A stretch of DNA of 64,000 bases from Papio anubis (GCF_008728515.1 NC_044977.1:191259987-191323986), one strand, 5' to 3'; positions 35,767-46,507 are shown, numbered from the stretch's first letter. The notes: generated from the sequence alone by a model not told the origin. Program-made: numbers and translations.

Positions 35767-36416
35767 AAGTCAATGTCATATGTACTATGCAAATCTGAAC
35801 ATGTCACATTTCTTTAAAAGATTCTCACTATATTTTCTATGATGATCCCCCAAAATTCTTAACATGACATAAAATATCTTGCATGATTTGGCCCTTATTC
35901 AAATCCAAGGCCTCAGATATGACTGAGACTTCTCCTAGGCTCCACCATAATCCAAATTTTTCATAGTTTTTAAATCATTCCAATGAGATATGAAAGATTA
36001 AAAGATCAGGAACATGCCACTGGCTAAATGTAATGAAAAAGCAACCACTGCATGAACCTTGATGGAATATCCTGATTCAAAGAAATAAAACTAGTCAAAT
36101 TAGTTACAACAGGTACAACAGGCACAACTGGGAACATTTCAACATGAAATTACTTTTAGTGTTATAAATGTGGTTATGTAGGAGAATGTCCTTATTTTTA
36201 GGAGATGCAGGTCAAACTTTCAAATGATTCAGAAAAAAAAAGTACATGTGGGATGTATTTTATATACCTATGTATACATGTGTGTAAGATAGAGAGACAG
36301 AGACACACATAAAGCAAATGTGCCAAAGTATTAACAACTGGTAACTCCAGATGAAGGTTACACAGGTGTTCATTGCACAATCCTTTCTTGGATTTGTTCA
36401 CTGTACAAATATTTCA
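35767..36416. other. Intronic sequence, mostly unrecognised
   Basis: 'ccccaaaattcttaacatgacataaaatatcttgcatgatttggccctta' at 35848 is faintly L2-like; the rest shows no family. Confidence 0.4.
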
Positions 36417-36710
36417 GCCGGGCGTAGTGGCTCACGCCTGTAATCCCAGCACTTTGGGAAGCCGAGGCAGGCGGATCACCTGAGGTCAGGAGTTTGAGAC
36501 CAGCCTGACCAACATGGTGAAACCCCATCTCTACTAAAAATACAAAAATTAGCCAGGCATGGTGGCAGGCACCTGTAATCCCAGCTACCTGGGAGGCTGA
36601 GGCACGAAAATCGCTTGAACCTGGGAGACAGAGGTTGCAGTGAGCTGCAATCACACCACTGCACTCCAGCCCAAACAACAAAGTGAGACACCGTCTAAAA
36701 AAAAAAAAAA
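36417..36710 (+). mobile_element. AluS-like
   Basis: Full length, A14 tail; it sits at the 'aaatattt' point of the hAT-type MITE. Confidence 0.9.
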
Positions 36711-37425
36711 GTAAATATTTTAAGTTTTGCAGGTCATACAGTTCCTGTTGCAACTACTCAACTCTGCCGTTGTAGCAAAAAAAAAAAAAGCAACCACAGA
36801 CAATATGTAAATAAATACGCATGGCTATATTCCAATAAAACCATATTTACAAAAAAATGTAATTTCTTAAGTCATGAAATTTTTTTAACTTTTAAAATGT
36901 AAAACCTTAGCTCACATGTAGAAATGATGATATAATTTGCAGGGACTATTGAAAAGAAAAAACAATGGAGTCTCTTGTTTAAAAGTTATTAAGAATTTCA
37001 AGGCCGGGCGCGGTGGCTCAAGCCTGTAATCCCAGCACTTTGGGAGGCCGAGACGGGCGGATCACGAGGTCAGGAGATCGAGACCATCCTGGCTAACACG
37101 GTGAAACCCCGTCTCTACTAAAAAATACAAAAAACTAGCCGGGCGAGGTGGCGGGCACCTGTAGTCCCAGCTACTCCGGAGGCTGAGGCAGGAGAATGGC
37201 GTAAACCCGGGAGGCGGAGCTTGCAGTGAGCTGAGATCCGGCCACTGCACTCCAGCCTGGGCCACACAGCGAGACTCCGTCTCAAAAAAAAAAAAAAAAA
37301 AAAAGAATTTCAAAATAGTAACAGCAGAGCATTAAACCAAGCACAGGGCCTTTCTCAGGGAGGGTCCCTATATGACTACAAAGCATGTACATCCACAAAT
37401 CATGCAGGCCATAGTTTACCAATTC
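36706..37425 (+). mobile_element. hAT-type MITE, split by a young AluYR
   Basis: 'gtaaatattttaagttttgcagg', 'gttgcaactactcaactctgccgttgtagc', 'acagacaatatgtaaataaatacgcatggc' and 'caataaaaccatatttacaaa' match the family seen at 2172-2497; the end 'gcaggccatagtttacc' is after the Alu at 37002-37305. Confidence 0.65.
37002..37305 (+). mobile_element. Young AluYR-type element
   Basis: Very low divergence, all three monkey variants, A21 tail, target duplication 'agaatttcaa'. Confidence 0.95.
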
Positions 37426-37429
37426 GTGG

Positions 37430-37592
37430 CTTAGATTCTACTGAAGATGGTTCAAGATTCAGAGCAGAAATGACAGAGTTCAAATCTTCCTCCTACCACT
37501 TAATAGTTGTGTTCTCTGTCCCCTAGTATAAATAGTATGTATCTCACAGAGTTGTGAATAAATGATTTAATATATATAAAATACTTAGAATG
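37430..37592 (+). mobile_element. MIR fragment
   Basis: 'cagagttcaaatcttcctcctaccacttaatagttgtg' and 'ctcacagagttgtgaataaatgatttaatat' follow the MIR order. Confidence 0.6.
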
Positions 37593-37615
37593 GTCGTGTG
37601 TGTGTGTGTTTGTAT

Positions 37616-37909
37616 CTTTTTTTGAGACAGAGTCTCATTCTGTCACCCAGGTTACAGTGCAGTGGCGTGATCTCAGCTCACTGCAACCTCCACCTCCCTG
37701 GTTCCAGCAATTCCCCTGCCTCAGCCTCCCAAGTACCTGGGATTACAGTCGCCTGCCCACCATGCCCAGCTAATTTTTTGTGTGTTTTCAGTAGAGATGG
37801 GGTTTCACCATGTTGGCCAGACTGGTCTTCAACTCCTGACCTCAGACAATCTGCCTGCCTTGGCCTCCCAAAGTGCTGGGATTACAGGAGTGAGCCACCG
37901 CGCCTGACC
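37616..37909 (-). mobile_element. AluS-like
   Basis: Full antisense, preceded by a short GT microsatellite at 37596-37611. Confidence 0.9.
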
Positions 37910-37967
37910 AGTCCTCGTATATATTTTTTATACATGCTAGCTATTATTATATTTTAGTAACAGTATT

Positions 37968-38109
37968 GACCAGGAAGCACCATGCCTCACACCTGTAATC
38001 CCAGCACCTTGGGAGACCACAGTGGGTGAACAGCTTGAGCTCAGGAGTTCAAGACCAGCCTGTGCAACAAGGTAAAACCTCACCTCTACCAAAAAACAAA
38101 AACAAAAAC
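37968..38109 (+). mobile_element. Alu monomer
   Basis: Left arm and CAAAAA tail. Confidence 0.75.
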
Positions 38110-38247
38110 AGTATTTTACGTAGCCAACATACTACATACATTATTTTTCACTTTTCCTATGTTCTGATAAACAACCCAGGAAATAAATCCTTGTTCATGT
38201 AACATTGCATGCTTATCCTGTAATTCCTTAAAGATATTCCTAGATGT

Positions 38248-38550
38248 GGCCGGGCGCGGTGGCTCAAGCCTGTAATCCCAGCACTTTGGGAGGCCGAGAC
38301 GGGCGGATCACGAGGTCAGGAGATCGAGACCATCCTGGCTAACACAGTGAAACCCCGTCTCTACTAAAAAATACAAAAAAAAAAAAACTTAGCCGGGCGA
38401 GGTGGCAGGCGCCTGTAGTCCCAGCTACTCGGGAGGCTGAGGCAGGAGAATGGCGTGAACCCGGGAGGCGGAGCTTGCAGTGAGCTGAGATCCGGCCACT
38501 GCACTCCAGCCTGGGTGACAGAGCGAGACTCCGTCTCAAAAAAAAAAAAA
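38248..38550 (+). mobile_element. Young AluYR-type element
   Basis: Near-consensus; perfect 18-bp target duplication aaagatattcctagatgt at 38230-38247 and 38551-38568. Confidence 0.96.
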
Positions 38551-38647
38551 AAAGATATTCCTAGATGTAAAAATGCTAAATCAAAATATATGTATTTTTT
38601 AAATTCTGAAATACCTTACTACTTTGTCCTTCAAAAAAGCTCTATCA

Positions 38648-38922
38648 GGCCGAGCACAGTGGCTCACACCTGTACTCCCAGCACTTTGGGAGGCCAAGGC
38701 AGGTGGATCACTTGAGGTCAGGAATTCAAGATCAGCCTGGCCAACATGGGAACATAAAAATTAGCCAGGCGTGGTGGCACATGCCTGTAGTCCCAACTAC
38801 TCAGGAGGCTAAGGCAGTAGACTGCGTGAACCCAGAAGGTAGAGGACACAGAGCCGAGGTCAAGCCTCTGCACTCCAGCCTGGGCGAGAGAACAAAACTC
38901 TGTCTCTAAATAAATAAATAAA
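38648..38922 (+). mobile_element. AluS-like, small deletion
   Basis: Both arms; part of the left arm end is lost ('catgggaacataaaaattagcc'); AAAT tail. Confidence 0.87.
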
Positions 38923-39110
38923 TGTTACTAAATATTAGGTCGGTTTGTTACACAGCAATAGATAACCAGAATATGATTTAAAAGTAAACATTGATTTTTA
39001 GGATTATAGATCTCCAAATGGATCTGTGCTTTCAAAGATTACCTTAGAAAAACATACTTATTCCAATGATCTGGGGACTGCCCAAAAGCGTCTTTTAAAA
39101 TCACTCAAGG

Positions 39111-39432
39111 AGGTTGCGCATGGTGGCTCATGCCTGTAATCCCAGCACTCTGGGGAGGCCAAGGCAGGCAGATCACTTGAGCTCAGGTTTCGAGACCAGC
39201 CTGGGCAACATGGTGAAACCCCGTCACTACCAAAAAAAAAAAAAAAAAAAAAAAAAGTTAGCCAGGCATGGTGGCAGGCACCTGCAGTCCCAGCTACTAG
39301 GGAGGCTAAGGTGGGAGAATTGCTTGAGCCCAGGAGGTGGAGGTTGTAGTGAGTGAAGATCGTGCCACTACACTCCAGCCTGGGTGACAGAGTAAGCCTC
39401 TGCCTCAAATAAATAAACAAACAAACAAATAA
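39111..39432 (+). mobile_element. AluS/J-like
   Basis: Both arms, A-rich linker expanded to 25 A; flanks 'aatcactcaagga' and 'aataactcaagga'. Confidence 0.9.
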
Positions 39433-39581
39433 TAACTCAAGGAACCTTAGTTGCATTTTTTTCAAATATCTCATTCTGATTCAGGTGGTCCAGGGACAAT
39501 AGAAAAAGACTGTCTTATATTTTTCAAGTTGTCTTATATTTTTAGTTTTGACTACTTATAGTCAACTAAAAAAATTTTAAG

Positions 39582-39868
39582 ACCAGGTGCGGTGGTTCAC
39601 GCCTATAATCCCACTTGGGGAGGCCAAGATGGGAGGATAGCGTCAGCCCAGGAGTTCAAGACCAGCCTGGGCAACATAGTGAGATTTCGTCTCTACAAAA
39701 AAATTTAAAAATTAGCTAGGCACAATAACACACACCTGCAGTCCCAGCTATTCAAGAGGCTGTGGTGAGAGGATCGTTTGAGCCAAGAGGTCGAGGCTGC
39801 AGTAAGCTATGATTGTGCCACTGCATTCTAGCCCGAGTGATAGAGTGAGACCCTGTGTAAAAAAAAAG
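39582..39868 (+). mobile_element. AluJ-like
   Basis: Both arms, diverged. Confidence 0.86.
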
Positions 39869-40439
39869 TTTTTAAGAGTTGATCAAGGTAGCAGGATATC
39901 AAACACATTTTTTAAATTTGCTATACAACTACAAGTATTATCTGAATAGTTGTTTGTCAAAATGTTTATGAAATTAAATATAATATTTCCTTAGAGTCCT
40001 CATATAAAAATACCCTGGTAGCTTAGACTAGTCAGAGTTTCTCAAGAATTATGACAACTACACATCAAGACATAAAGATTTTGGACTGACTTAATTACTA
40101 CATTGTAAAAGGAAATTTAAATAAGCCCTAGCAGCTGTCATAAGTTACTTACAGTTTTGCAATTCATCAATTGTACAATAACAGAAAAATTCCTAAAATA
40201 AAAATTATAGTATGTTATGTGAAAATGGAGAATGTATAACTATTTTAAGAAAGTACTTATTGGCAGTAAAAGCCTGCTGCCTATCTACTGTTTGCAAGAA
40301 ATCGTGCTCAAGAACAAAGGAATAAAAAGATACTGGTGGTCTCTGTCCCAAAGAGTTTACCATCTAAAAGGGAATATAGGATGGAATCACATCAGTTTTT
40401 AAAGTAAATTACACAAGGCTGCACAGCAATGCCAGCCCT
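39869..40439. other. Intronic sequence, mostly unrecognised
   Basis: 40320-40385 ('gtctctgtcccaaagagtttaccatctaaaaggg') is faintly like antisense L2; otherwise nothing seen. Confidence 0.4.
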
Positions 40440-41110
40440 ACTTAACAACTCTACCTCGGTGTCTACTAGGTATCTCAAACTTAACATGTAAAAAATATAA
40501 CTCTTGATTTTTTTTTCCAAAAAAAAACCTATTCTTCCCTTGCCTTCCTCTTTATCAATAAACAGAACCTCCATCCACCCAGTTGCTAAAGCCAAAAATG
40601 CTATTTTTTTATTCTTCTAATTCCCTATAAAAAATTCAACAGTAACTCTTCTTGATTGTACCAAAAAATGTTCTCAGCTATCTCCCAAGTTGTCTCTCAC
40701 ATGGCCCAGCCTGATAACTAGTTTCCTACAATGGCTTCCTATGTAGTCTCTCTCCATTCACTCTTTCCCCATACAATCCATTATCCAACAGTAGTCAAAA
40801 TATTTTCAAAACATAAACCTTATCTCCCACCACTGCTGAAAGCTTTCTAATTGCTTCCCATTGCACTAACCACAACATTCAAACTCATTACTACAGATGA
40901 ATTATAATGCCTAACATGATCTCATCCTTGCCTACCTCTGATCTTAATTCTTAACTATCCCTTCCTTTTGCGCACCCTGCTCCAACTACATTGGCCTTCC
41001 TTCTGTTCCTTGAAGATCAAGCTCCTTTCTCCCTGAGCCTTTAATCTACAAGCTACTCCCCACAACCACCACCACCTGCTAGCCACCCTTTCCTACCCAT
41101 AACTCCAGGG
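40440..41110 (+). mobile_element. L2 3' half
   Basis: In order: 'atctcaaacttaacatgta', 'acctccatccacccagttgctaaagccaaaaatgct', 'ccaatggcttcc', 'attgcttcccattgcac', 'ctacctctgatctta' and 'gcaccctgctccaactacattggccttcc'. This is the L2 ORF2 end and 3' region, diverged and non-coding. Confidence 0.75.
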
Positions 41111-41267
41111 ATCAAACCTTGCATTCCCAACAGGAAGACAGGCAACCATCATGGGTTTCCAGGTGGAGATGACACAATGCATCATCACCAATGAGTATTC
41201 GCGCCAAAAAAGTTTAAACTGTCTCCGCCCCAAGGAAACAATCTGAAAAATTCAGAAAGGGGGTCAT

Positions 41268-41396
41268 TCTAAAAGATGATTAGTCTAAACTCTTCAGAAA
41301 AGCAAGTAACATAAATTGTTAGTTATCAAATTATCAATAATCTAGAGCAGTATTATGTCACAACAACTTCATAGAATATATGATGCAGTCTTTAAC
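41268..41396 (+). repeat. Copy A of a dispersed local duplication
   Basis: Shares 'ttagtctaaactc', 'aataatc', 'agtattat', 'tcataacaacttcatagaatatatgatgcagtc'-type blocks in the same order with 43129-43269. The flanks are unrelated. Confidence 0.75.
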
Positions 41397-41708
41397 CACA
41401 GAACTTTCCTAGCTAGTTCTACTCTTTTCCCCTTTCTCACTACAGCCATTGAGTAGTCCAAAAAAGAAAAGCCTTCCTAACAATATTAAAATTTTATAAT
41501 ATACTCTTAAATTAAAAATAGCAAAGCCACCAAAATTTTCACTATGATTATAAGGTCATATGTAAACTAATGAACACAGATTAGATCTTTGGCAAAATTA
41601 CAAATAAGTGTTGAGTTGAGACTTTTGAGGATATTGGGATGGGGTGAATATGTTTTATGTTTTGCATGTGGAATAGAGGTAAATTTTGGGGAGCCAGGGG
41701 GTGGACTG

Positions 41709-42190
41709 TGGTAGACAAAATAACGCCCCCCCCCCCCCGCCCCCGGCAAGGATGTCAACATCCGAATCCTCAGAACCTGCAAATACGTTAGGTTACACGG
41801 CAAAAGGAAATTAAGGTTGCTATCATCTGACCTTGAGATTGGGAGATTATTCTGGAACATCAGTCCAACATTATCACCAGGGTCCTTATCAGTAAAAGAA
41901 GAGGACAGAAGAGGGAGTATCACAACCACTGCGGGCTTTGGAGATGGAAAGGGGCCATGAGCCAAGGAATATGGGCAGCCCTTTGAAATTGGAGAAGGCA
42001 AGGTATAAAAAACTAAAATAAAGGATTCTTCCCCAGACCTTCCAGAAAAGAATGCAGCCCTGCCAACTGGCCTTTTATTTTAGCCCAGTGAGATCTGTAT
42101 CAAAACTGTGATCTCCAGAACTGTAAGATCATTTTGTGTTGTTTTAGGTCACTAAGTTTGGGGTAATTTGCTATAACAGCAATAAAAAGC
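41709..42190 (+). mobile_element. MLT1-type MaLR solo LTR
   Basis: Order of blocks: 'acatccgaatcctcagaacctg', 'gaccttgagattgggagattattctgg', 'gggtccttatcagtaaaag', 'gagccaaggaatatgg', 'ccctgccaactggcc', 'atctccagaactgtaagat', 'gtttggggtaatttgctataacagc', all as in MLT1 LTRs. A C13 run lies at 41726-41738. No internal viral genes. Confidence 0.78.
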
Positions 42191-42192
42191 TA

Positions 42193-42503
42193 CAGTCATC
42201 CATCATTTAACAAAGGCAGGGCCGGGCGCGGTGGCTCAAGCCTGTAATCCCAGCACTTTGGGAGGCCGAGACGGGCGGATCACGAGGTCAGGAGATCAAG
42301 ACCATCCTGGCTAACACGGTGAAACCCCGTCTCTACTAAAAAATACAAAAATCTAGCCGGGCGAGGTGGCGGGCGCCTGTAGTCCCAGCTACTCGGGAGG
42401 CTGAGGCAGGAGAATGGCGTAACCCTGGGAGGCGGAGCTTGCAGGGAGGGGAGAACCGGCCAAGGCAAACAAACCAGGGGGGACAGAAGAAGAGGCCCCG
42501 CCT

Positions 42504-42536
<33 letters not shown>

Positions 42537-42754
42537 AAAGGCAATATCTTCTCGGAGGTGCACTGTTAGGGGATTTCTTCACTGTGCAAGCATCACAGAC
42601 TGTAAGCCACCTCGACGGTATAGCCTATTACACACCTAGGGTACAAGGTATAGCCTATATGGTTCCTAGAATACAAACCTGTACAGTATGTTACTTTACT
42701 GAATACTGTAGGCAATTGTAACACAATGGTATTTGTGTTATCTAAACATATCTA
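42193..42754 (+). mobile_element. Tigger-type MITE copy 1, Alu-interrupted
   Basis: Begins at a TA with 'cagtcatccatcatttaac'; after the Alu continues 'gcactgttaggggatttcttcactgtgc', 'ggtatagcctattacacacctaggg', 'acaaacctgtacagtatgtta' and 'gaatactgtaggcaattgtaacac'. Its 3' part appears displaced to 43269-43294. TcMar-Tigger group. Confidence 0.75.
42219..42533 (+). mobile_element. Young AluYR-type element with corrupted right-arm tail
   Basis: The first 210 bp are almost consensus. From about 42444 to 42504 the right arm carries a dense cluster of transversions (for example the usual 'gtgagctgagatcc' reads 'gggaggggagaacc'), followed by 32 A. Target duplication 'acaaaggca' is intact on both sides. 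Confidence 0.95.
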
Positions 42755-43052
42755 GGCCGGACGCAGTGTCTCACTCCTGTAATCCTAGCACTTTGAGAGG
42801 CTGAGGTAGGTGGATAGCCTGAGCTCAGGAGTTCGAGACCAGCCTGGGCAACATGGCAAAACCTCATCTCTCCCAAAAATACAAAAAGTTAGCCAGACAT
42901 AGTGGTGTGCACCTGTGTTCCCTGATACTCAGGAGAATGAGGTGGAAGGATCACTTGAGCCTGGGAGGTGGAGGTTGCAGTGAGACAAGGTAACACCATT
43001 ACACTCCAACTTGGGTGACAGAGTGAGACCCCATCTCAAAAAAAAGAAAAAA
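42755..43052 (+). mobile_element. AluS-like
   Basis: Full length, diverged, inserted in the Tigger-type MITE. Confidence 0.89.
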
Positions 43053-43128
43053 CAATGCATTCAATTTTATGTGCATCTGTATGTATATATACACACAGAG
43101 ATGCATATATATATATATACACACATGT

Positions 43129-43269
43129 CTAAAAGATTAGTCTAAACTCCAGAAAAGTAATAGAAAATTATTAAATTACCAATAATCCAGAAAAGCAGGG
43201 TATCAACATGTTCAAAACAGGACTAAGTAGTATTACATCATAACAACTTAACAGAATATATGATGCAAT
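43129..43269 (+). repeat. Copy B of a dispersed local duplication
   Basis: Partner of 41268-41396; about 1.87 kb away in direct orientation. Abuts the MITE end at 43269. Confidence 0.75.
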
Positions 43270-43284
43270 CTGTTGTTGACTGGA

Positions 43285-43442
43285 ATATGACTGTATATAT
43301 ATACATACATGTATACATATATGTATATAGTCATAATTATATATACCTATATAGTCATATAGGTATATATACGTGTGTATATATACACATATATACGTGT
43401 GTGTGTATATACGTGTGTGTGTGTATGTATACACACACACAG
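43285..43442. repeat. Palindromic TA/CA-rich tract
   Basis: Alternating TA, CA and GT runs. Contains a perfect inverted repeat with 15-bp arms (43338-43352 and 43357-43371, loop agtc). Lies exactly between the inverted MITE ends at 43269-43294 and 43439-43470. Confidence 0.9.
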
Positions 43443-43760
43443 TCATAATTATATTCCAATCAACAACAGACAACAAATACAACAGTGGTCCCATGGAATT
43501 ATATATTTTTACTGTACTTTTTCTATGTTTAGGTATGTTTAGATACACAAATACCACTGTGCTAAAATTGCCTACACTATTCAGTACAATAACATGCCAT
43601 ACAGGTTTGTATCCTAGAACCCAGAGGCTATACCATATACCCTAGATGTGTAGTAGGCTATATCATCTAAGTTGTATAAATATACCCTATGATGTTTACA
43701 CGACAAAATCATGATGCATTTCTCAGAAGGTATTCTGGTCATTAAGTAACATACAACTGC
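43439..43760 (-). mobile_element. Tigger-type MITE copy 2, inverted to copy 1
   Basis: Read on the minus strand it starts 'gcagttgtatgttacttaatg', then 'tgagaaatgcatcatg', 'gatatagcctactacacatctaggg', 'acaaacctgtatggcatg', 'gaatagtgtaggcaattttag' and 'tgggaccactgttgta', ending 'ttggaatataattatgactgt'. Nearly full length. Confidence 0.8.
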
Positions 43761-43799
43761 AATTAAACACACACACACACACAAGAATACATTATACAC

Positions 43800-44744
43800 T
43801 CACACAATGGGTAATATCTAAAAGTGATATTACCAAATGCTAGCAAGAATGTGGAGGAACAGGAACCCTCAAACATTGTTGGCAGATTTATAAACAGTAT
43901 AATCACTTTGGAATAATGCTTTGCAATTTCTTATAAACACATTTATCCCTTGACACAGCAATTCAACTCCTAGGTATTTATCTTAAGAGAAATGAAAACC
44001 TGCCATAAGAAAAGTTGTATAAGAATGTTCGTAACAACTTTATTTACAATGGTCAAACAATGGAAGCAATTTATCCATCATCAGGAGAATGAATACATTA
44101 TGGTACATTCACAAAGAAATACTACATAGCAGTAAGAAAGAACTAGTGACACTGGCCAGGTGCAGTGGCTCACGACTGTAATCCCAGCACTTTGGGAGGC
44201 TGAGGTGGGTGAATCACTTGAGGTCAGGAGCTCAAGACCAGCCTGGCCAACATGATAAAACCCCATCTCCACTAAAAATACAAAAATTAGTTGGGTGTGG
44301 TGGGGTATGCCTGTAATCCCAGCTATCCAGAAGGCTGAGGCAAGAGAATAGCTTGAACCCAGTAGGCAGTGAGCCGAGATCGCACCACTGCACTCCAGCC
44401 TGGGTGAAAGAGCAACGCTCCGTCTCAAAAAAAAAATGAACTAGTGACACACAGAAAAACATGGATGAATCTCATAGTCAAAATGCTAAGCAAAAGTACC
44501 AAACTGCTGAGAATAATAATTGACATATAAACGGTAAGAATCTATTTATAATGTTTAACAACAGGCAAAATGAATCTAAAGTTTAAAAAAAGCAGAACAG
44601 TGGTTGTCTTTGGGTGGTGGGGGAAGCATTCCGGGAAGTTGGAAAACAGGCTGTATTGTGACAGAGGTGCCGGTGATGGGTAGTGTACAATTGTGCATTT
44701 CAATGTATGCAAGTTTTTATCATGAAAAAAACTCTGAATACAAA
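43800..44744 (+). mobile_element. L1 3' region, Alu-interrupted
   Basis: 'caagaatgtggaggaacaggaacc', 'cacagcaattcaactcctaggtatt', 'aatggaagcaatttatccatc', 'atacattatggtacattcac' and 'gtggttgtctttgggtgg' are L1 3' blocks in order. Confidence 0.78.
44154..44437 (+). mobile_element. AluS-like in L1
   Basis: Target duplication gaactagtgacac perfect on both sides (44139-44153 region and 44438-44451). Confidence 0.93.
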
Positions 44745-44935
44745 TTAATACTTTTTAATTTCTTTTCTTTGGGTGCTTGTACTTTAGGTTTCATATCTAA
44801 GAAACCATTGCCTAATTCAAGGTTACAAAGATTTAATCTTATGTTTTCTCCTAAGAGCTTTATAGTTTTAGGTCTTCCATTTAGAACTATGATCCATTTT
44901 GGGTTAACTTTTACCTATGGCATAAGAGAGAGTAA
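44745..44935 (-). mobile_element. Short antisense L1 ORF2 piece
   Basis: About 90% identical by eye to 47268-47460, which belongs to the long antisense L1. It interrupts a plus-strand L1 3' end (43800-44744 and 44936-45075). Confidence 0.8.
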
Positions 44936-45075
44936 GTATAATAGAAACATAGATGAAACAAGAATGACACAACATTGGTATTTGCTTAAACTGGATAATG
45001 ACGGGTCACTAATATTATTCTGTTTAATTTGTATATATTTCAAATTTTCTATAATCAAAAAATTAAGTGCAAAAT
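44936..45075 (+). mobile_element. L1 3' terminus remnant
   Basis: 'taatttgtatatatttcaaattttctataatcaaaaa' is a typical old L1 end. Confidence 0.5.
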
Positions 45076-45484
45076 ACCAGGACAGCAACAAATTCAGGTT
45101 AGAAAGGAAGATGAACAAGTATGAAAAGTATAGGTCCAAAACGGTCCATGGATGACTGCCAAATGTTCTCTAATGATTTGTTTCTGCCAAGATGATCTAC
45201 CGGGATTTCTTATCTACAGATTATAGGGGAGGGAATGAGGGAATTTACTTGATAAAGAAGGGACACAATCTTCTAACATGATAAAGGACACAAAATAAAT
45301 CCTACATAAGCTATGAAGCTTATTTGATGGATGTTTGATGCTATTAATTATTGTCACTTTTTTCTGATGTGATAATGGTGTGTAGTTATATAATTTTTTT
45401 AAAGTGTATATATTTTCAGAGACATACACATACATACTGATGGAATTCTATACTCTGAGATTTGCTTCAAAAATCATATGGGGA

Positions 45485-45775
45485 GGCCAGGAGCAGTGGC
45501 TCACACCTGTAATCCCAGAACTTTGGGAGACCGAGGTAGGCAGATCACTTGAGGTCAGAAGTTCGAGACCATCCTGGCCAACATGGCGAAACCTCGACTG
45601 TACTAAAAATACAAAAATTAGCTGGGCATGGTGGTGCGTGCCTGTAATCTCAGCTACTCGGGAGGCTGAGGCAGGAGAATCACTTGAACCCGGGAGGCAG
45701 AGCTTGCAGTGAGCCGAGATTGCACCACTGCACTCCAGACTGGGTGACAGAGTGTGACCATGTCTCACTTAAATA
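45485..45775 (+). mobile_element. AluS/Y-like
   Basis: Both arms, short AAAT tail passing into a TA/CG/CA run. Confidence 0.9.
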
Positions 45776-45777
45776 AA

Positions 45778-45824
45778 AAATATATATATATATGCGCGCA
45801 CACACACACACACATGCACATATG
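45778..45824. repeat. Alternating purine-pyrimidine tract
   Basis: (TA)n, then GCGCGC, then (AC)n and TGCACAT: about 45 bp strictly alternating. Confidence 0.9.
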
Positions 45825-46507
45825 GGGAAACAAGGGGGTGGGGTTTAAAGATCATCATGCATTGATAACTGTTAAGTCAGGGTGAAAGGAATATGGAGGC
45901 TCAACATGTATTTTCTATTCTACCTATGCATTTGATTATAAATGTTCTATGCTTCAAACCTTTTTCAGTAACAGCTATATTGAGATTTAATTCACAACAT
46001 AAATTCACCATTTAAAAATACACTTTAGTGGGTTTTAGTATATTTAGTAGTTCTACAACCATTACCACTATCTAACTCCAGAAAATCTTCATCACTCCCA
46101 AAAGAAACCCCATATCCATTAGCAATCACTAATTGCATTTCCCTCACCCTCCAACCCCTAGAAATCACTAATCTATTTTGACACTACGAATTTGCCTATT
46201 CTGGACATTTCATATAAAATTATATAATATGTGGCTTTTGTGTTTGGCTTACTTCATTTAGTAAAATGTTTCCAAGGTTCATCCATACCTCATTCCATTT
46301 GACAGCTGAATACCTTCATTCCATTTGTATACTCCACATTTTATTTATCCATGTACGGACACAGATTGTTTCACTTTTTGGCTGTGAATAATGCTCCTAT
46401 GAACATTCCTGTACAAAGTTTTGTGGGTATATACCTTCATTTCTCTTGGGTATACACCTGGAAGTGGAATGGCTGGCTAGAACTCATATGGTAACTCTAT
46501 GTTTAAC

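Noticed and set aside
36370..36753. Alu-derived ORFs across the window (for example 127, 138, 133 and 119 codons)
   Set aside because: They carry the typical translated-Alu strings such as 'SPRLECSG' and 'WDYRCPPPRP'. No splice or expression evidence supports exonisation.
44604..45155. 183-codon plus-strand ORF, the longest outside the island and microsatellite
   Set aside because: It crosses an L1 3' end, an antisense L1 piece and another L1 end; a chance frame through three repeat segments.
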